Source: JACRLV01 sp045863555 (GTDB lineage Bacteria; Planctomycetota; Phycisphaerae; UBA1845; Fen-1342). From it: 64,000 bases of DNA. Each line of letters opens with the position of its first letter. The first letter of the stretch is position 1. The notes below the pieces were generated by a model, which was given only the letters and a program-made list of their open reading frames with translations, was not told where the DNA came from and did no database searches. The position numbers and the translations under genes are program-made. The DNA lies in NCBI GenBank assembly GCA_045863555.1, contig BTUU01000002.1, forward strand, positions 248,001-312,000. The letters are read 5' to 3'. Positions 60,792-64,000 of this stretch are shown here, piece after piece.

Positions 60792-61985
60792 TTACGTCGC
60801 GATGCGCAGGGCCGCGTCGGATTCGGCCTTGCCCGCAGCCCAGCGGGCGAGTTCGCGCTGCTTCTTGGACCAGTCGGATGCGATGCGGACCTCCAGGAAG
60901 GCCTGGTAGAGGGCGTCGAGGAGGTCGGCGGATTCACCGATGAGCTCAAACCGGGCCTCGACGCGCGCCCGCGGGTCCTGGTCGCCGGTTTCCTCGGGCA
61001 GCGTGAGGCCGGAGATCACGAAGCGGGTCGCGTCGAGCGAAAAGCGGAACTCACCGCTGCGCGCGCCGAGGATGATGCCCGCCTTCACGGGCTGCTTGCC
61101 GATGGCGAGCGCCGCGCGGGCTTCCGGCAGGCCGGTGGGGCCGTCGGCGCTGATCGTCACCGCCCCGGTCATGCCGAAATCGCACCTGAGGCGCAGCGAT
61201 CTATCGATCATGACGCTGACTTCGTCGCCGGTGCTGACGGCCAGCCGGCCCTCGTTCGCGTCGGACTGGTGCCAGATCCACGTGAGCATCTCCTTGCCGA
61301 GGAAGCTCAAGTCGCCGCCGCTGAAGGAGCCGCCGGCGCGGTCGGCGTCGAAGCCGTCGGGCGGCTTGACGAGGCGCATGGCCGTGACGTGATCGATGGC
61401 CGCGGGGTTGCGCGAGCCCGCCATGATCCGCCGCGCGACGCTTTCGGGCGTGGCCGGCTCGGGCGAGTGGCCGAAGGTGTCGTTGCAGAGCTTGATGAAC
61501 TTGTCGGCGAGGCCCGTGGACCCGGAGGCCAGGAACGCGCGCTTGTTGGCGAGGTCGATGAGGACGGGATAGGCGCTGGTGCGGCGGAAGCTGCCGTCGC
61601 GGGCTTCCTGCTCGGCGCGGAGGAGCGCCGCCTCGCGGGCTTTCTTGCGCTCGCCCTTGGAGAGGAATTCGCGGCCGGTGTTGGCTTTGACGGCGTCCTC
61701 TTCCTGGCGGATGTAGGCCTTGAGAATGTTCGAGGGGATGCGGAGGCGGTCGACGCGCAGGCCGAGGTGGAGGAACGAACCGAAGGCGATGTCCTCGCCG
61801 CTGATCTCGGTATCGAGGACGTGGCGCGGGCCGATCCAGCCGATCTGCGTGTCGTCGGAGAGAACGCCGCTCCGGCCGAACGCGCGGGCGGTGATCGCGT
61901 TGTGCATGGCCTCGGTCAGATGGCCGGCGAGGCGCGAGGAGAGGAAGAAGCGCTGATACGAGACGGGCCCGGAAACGAATGCCAC
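60792..61985 (-). CDS. rdgC: RdgC-like recombination-associated protein
   Basis: A 397-residue protein, longer than the roughly 300 of E. coli RdgC, a ring-shaped DNA-binding protein that limits RecA. I use the GTG after GGAGGA rather than an upstream start. Supporting segments are VSGPVSYQRFFL, TQIGWIGPRHVLD, LRIPSNILKAYIRQEE, FLSKGERKKAREAAL and FLGKEMLTWIWHQSDANEG, the last closely like the family's F-L-T-W-L-W motif. The assignment rests on these motifs and is good but not certain. Confidence 0.78.
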   Translation of the reverse strand: MAFVSGPVSYQRFFLSSRLAGHLTEAMHNAITARAFGRSGVLSDDTQIGWIGPRHVLDTEISGEDIAFGSFLHLGLRVDRLRIPSNILKAYIRQEEDAVKANTGREFLSKGERKKAREAALLRAEQEARDGSFRRTSAYPVLIDLANKRAFLASGSTGLADKFIKLCNDTFGHSPEPATPESVARRIMAGSRNPAAIDHVTAMRLVKPPDGFDADRAGGSFSGGDLSFLGKEMLTWIWHQSDANEGRLAVSTGDEVSVMIDRSLRLRCDFGMTGAVTISADGPTGLPEARAALAIGKQPVKAGIILGARSGEFRFSLDATRFVISGLTLPEETGDQDPRARVEARFELIGESADLLDALYQAFLEVRIASDWSKKQRELARWAAGKAESDAALRIAT

Positions 61986-62051
61986 GGCGTCCTCCTCCCG
62001 CACCGCCGAGGGCGACGATGCAACGCGACTTCGCCCGCAGGGGCGATGGGT

Positions 62052-62156
62052 GGTCAACGGTGTTGAATACGGCGGGGCGATTGTGCAACGCGGCGGCGGG
62101 CTGTCAACGGCGGCTCACGGCCCGGCGCACAACCCGTCCTGTCAACTGGCTGTCAA
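62052..62156 (-). promoter_or_regulatory. cluster of TTGACA hexamers upstream of rdgC
   Basis: Minus strand TTGACA at 62156-62151, 62145-62140 and 62107-62102, and TTGACC at 62057-62052. The first two are 11 bases apart. They could be several -35 boxes or a repeated operator. No strong -10 was found; ACAATC lies 17 bases after the third. This fills most of the 280-base gap between flhF and rdgC. Confidence 0.3.
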
Positions 62157-62265
62157 TTGCGGCGCGAGTCTTGCGGCCGTGGTGACTTACAGCGCGGGGT
62201 GGGTGCGCGAGGCGGCCGGTGCGGATTCTCGCATGCCCGACGTTTGCGGCATCGGTGCGTGCGGT

Positions 62266-63396
62266 TTACGCGCCGAGGACGAGGTCGGCAAGCTGGCCGG
62301 CGTCGGCGAGTTCGATGTCGTCGGGGATGCGTTGGCCGCGGGAGACGTACGAGAGGCCCCATTTCAGTTTTGCGAGCGCGCCGAGCATCGCGCCGAAGCC
62401 GACAGCCTCATCGAGCCGGGTGATGACGACGCGGTCGATCCTCAGCGGGGCGAATGTGTCGATCACCTTCGACTGAACGGATGGCGACAGGCTGGCCGGA
62501 AGCGCTGCGTGCGTCTCGTCCGGCCGGGCGGCCCGGAGCAGCGCCGCGAGGCGTGCAAAACGGCCGCGCTCGCGCCACGCGACGCCGGGGGTGTCGATGA
62601 GGAGCAGGTCGTGTTCGGGCAGCGAGCGGATTGCGTCCTTGACGGCCGAGACCGATGCGGCGTGGGCGGTGGGGACGTTGATCAACTCGGCGAAGCGGCG
62701 AATCTGGTCGCTGGCGCCGAGTCGGTGCGTGTCGAGCGAGAGCAGGGCGACGCGCTTGCCGCCGCGGAGCTTCAGGTGGGCGGCCAGCTTTGAGATGACC
62801 GTGGTCTTGCCGGCGCCGGGCGGACCGACGATCGCGACGCGCCGGCTCTTCGCCGATTCGCCGAGTTCGATACCGCCGCAGGCGGGGATCATGGCGGCGA
62901 CGCGGCGCCGCAGTTCGTCGCGAATGGCCTCTGCCGGGGCCGCCGAACCAAGCGCGGATGCGACTTGGCGCACGAGTCGTTCCGCGAGAGCACTTTCAAC
63001 TTCCGCCTGGGTAAGTCGCAGGTAGTGTTCATGGATCGCGGCCGGCAGCGCCGTGGCAGACCGGGGCGCTGGATTCGGCGCTGTCAGGCCGCGGTGCAGA
63101 GTCGGGACCGGAGGCGCGGGAGCGTGCGGCGGCGGCGTGTGGCCTCGCGCGGCCGAATGGGAGGACGCGACGTTCCGGGCCTCGCGGTGGAGGGCCTGCG
63201 AGCGCGTGTGCGGCTCCACGGTGGGTCCACCGGCGCGAGCGGTGATCTCCACGCGGTCGCGGCGGAGTTTTGCCGCCAGGCCGTCGCCGCCGAGCGTGCG
63301 CGTGCCGAGGATTACGGCGTCGGGGCCGAGCTCCTGTTTGACCCGGGCCAGTGCCTCAGGCATGGACGGGGCGCGAAATACCCGGACGTGACTCAA
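62266..63396 (-). CDS. flhF: flagellar biosynthesis GTPase FlhF
   Basis: SRP-type GTPase that directs flagellar number and position. The TTG start, with GGAG upstream, gives 376 residues beginning SHVRVFRAPSMPEALARVKQ, the family's normal N-terminus. A Pro/Ala-rich middle precedes the NG domain: G1 GPPGAGKTT, G2-like LLSLDTHRLGASDQ, G3 LLIDTPGV and G4 TRLDEA. It overlaps flhA by 41 bases. The NG domain partner FlhG is not downstream; rdgC follows instead. Confidence 0.93.
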   Translation of the reverse strand: MSHVRVFRAPSMPEALARVKQELGPDAVILGTRTLGGDGLAAKLRRDRVEITARAGGPTVEPHTRSQALHREARNVASSHSAARGHTPPPHAPAPPVPTLHRGLTAPNPAPRSATALPAAIHEHYLRLTQAEVESALAERLVRQVASALGSAAPAEAIRDELRRRVAAMIPACGGIELGESAKSRRVAIVGPPGAGKTTVISKLAAHLKLRGGKRVALLSLDTHRLGASDQIRRFAELINVPTAHAASVSAVKDAIRSLPEHDLLLIDTPGVAWRERGRFARLAALLRAARPDETHAALPASLSPSVQSKVIDTFAPLRIDRVVITRLDEAVGFGAMLGALAKLKWGLSYVSRGQRIPDDIELADAGQLADLVLGA

Positions 63397-64000
63397 GGCT
63401 TACCACTCCATGGGCGTTCAGGTCGACGCCGCGGACGATCTCGTTCAGTCCCAGCACAGCCGTCGTCGGCAGGGCCGGCTCCAGCAGGCGGCGCACCCAC
63501 ATGCGCACGGGCGGGGAGCAGAGGACGACCACGCTGGCGCCGCCCGCGGCCGTCGTGGCCTGGTCGAGCTGACTGCGGGTGCGCTCGGCGAATTGAGTCT
63601 GGCGCTCGGGGGGGATCGCGAGGTGCGAGCCGTGGTCGAGCCGCTGGATGTTCGCCTGCAGGTAATCTTCGGTCGCGGGGTCGAGCGTGATACAGTGAAT
63701 CGCACCGTCGGGGGCCCGGTATTGCGCACAAATCGTGCGGGCGAGCGCATATCTTGCGTACTCGGTGAGGATCTCGGCGTCGCGGGTCTTGCCGGCCCAG
63801 TCGCCGAGCGTTTCGAGAATGGTCTCGAGGTCGCGGATGGGTACGCGTTCGCGGAGCAGGTTCTGGAGGACGCGCTGCACGTCGCCGGGTTTGAGGAGGC
63901 CGGGGATGACCTCGTCGACGAGGGCCTGGTTGCGCGTTTTGAGGTTGTCGATCAGCTTGTGGACGTCGGCGCGGGTGAGCAGCTCGGCGGCATTGCGCTT
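63356..64000 (-). CDS. flhA: flagellar biosynthesis protein FlhA, C-terminal part
   Basis: The reading frame runs off the window edge; 214 residues of the cytoplasmic export-gate domain are present. NAAELLTRADVHKLIDNLKT, LVDEVIPGLLKPGDVQRVLQ, LLRERVPIRDLETILETLGD and YARYALARTICAQYRAPDG are diagnostic. QAAFAERTRSQ-type and VVLCSPPVRMWVRRLLEPAL close the domain. Together with FlhF it shows that the organism has a flagellar export system encoded further right. A SctV/InvA-type homologue is less likely given the adjacent flhF. Confidence 0.93.
   Translation of the reverse strand, partial: KRNAAELLTRADVHKLIDNLKTRNQALVDEVIPGLLKPGDVQRVLQNLLRERVPIRDLETILETLGDWAGKTRDAEILTEYARYALARTICAQYRAPDGAIHCITLDPATEDYLQANIQRLDHGSHLAIPPERQTQFAERTRSQLDQATTAAGGASVVVLCSPPVRMWVRRLLEPALPTTAVLGLNEIVRGVDLNAHGVVSLESRPGISRPVHA

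Overview
The window is GC-rich (roughly two thirds G+C) bacterial chromosome with closely packed genes on both strands. Several features point to a Planctomycetota member of the Phycisphaerae type: prepilin-like proteins with an internal D-G-H signature, a secreted protein ending in a dockerin-like EF-hand motif, a sigma-70 factor with a long helix-turn-helix N-terminus, a stand-alone lipid A synthase N-terminal domain protein, and an archaeal-type PheT. The phylum is an inference; no rRNA, tRNA, integrase, transposase or CRISPR array was found.

Layout. Positions 98-2325 hold nadB and 5-formyl-THF cyclo-ligase, followed by a nucleotide-sugar dehydrogenase. Positions 4081-9828 hold an OPT transporter, an M24 peptidase and accB-accC. 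Positions 9860-16890 hold a small secreted protein, a PIN-TRAM membrane protein divergent from an AlkA-type glycosylase, a DMT exporter with an MsbA-like ABC exporter, and a DegT aminotransferase. Positions 16896-22078 hold a PPC/dockerin secreted protein and a pgk-rpe-(degenerate phosphatase)-accD-LAB_N run. Positions 22262-28723 are envelope and secretion genes: DUF481, two tandem prepilin-like genes, a CBM9-like protein, a polysaccharide deacetylase and a Tat-exported glycosylasparaginase. Positions 28790-35985 hold pheT, folE, a class II photolyase and a zinc-uptake operon led by a cysteine-rich RHH protein. Positions 36105-46874 hold a DUF4091 lipoprotein with a Gfo/Idh/MocA-like partner, purC, a GT2 glycosyltransferase, the unusual sigma factor and an MFS/POT transporter.

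Positions 47142-51104 are a compositionally distinct island (near 50% G+C) with a tightly overlapping three-gene operon: a C2H2 zinc-finger/helical protein, a coiled-coil protein and an Hsp70-like ATPase ending in a Cys cluster. The operon has its own TATACT promoter and sits between an MFS gene and tyrS. This is the best candidate for an undescribed system; a stress or conflict (defence) function is inferred from architecture and composition only.

Positions 51185-64000 hold tyrS with a repetitive insertion, an RlmI-like methyltransferase apparently missing its N-terminus, yhbY, ilvC, an ATP-grasp protein, an amidohydrolase, a cyclic-2,3-DPG synthetase-like GTPase, paaC and paaB without paaA, a NYN-domain nuclease whose start codon directly follows a hairpin and U6 tract, an rdgC-like gene, flhF and the 3' part of flhA.

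A second theme is short tandem repeats. Several different heptamer arrays (GAATGCA, GAACTCT, ACTGTGC, GCGAAGA) and one octamer array (AAGGTGAC) lie in intergenic gaps and run into stop codons or promoters. The same GCGAAGA unit occurs on both sides of the Hsp70 island. They resemble cyanobacterial STRR sequences.
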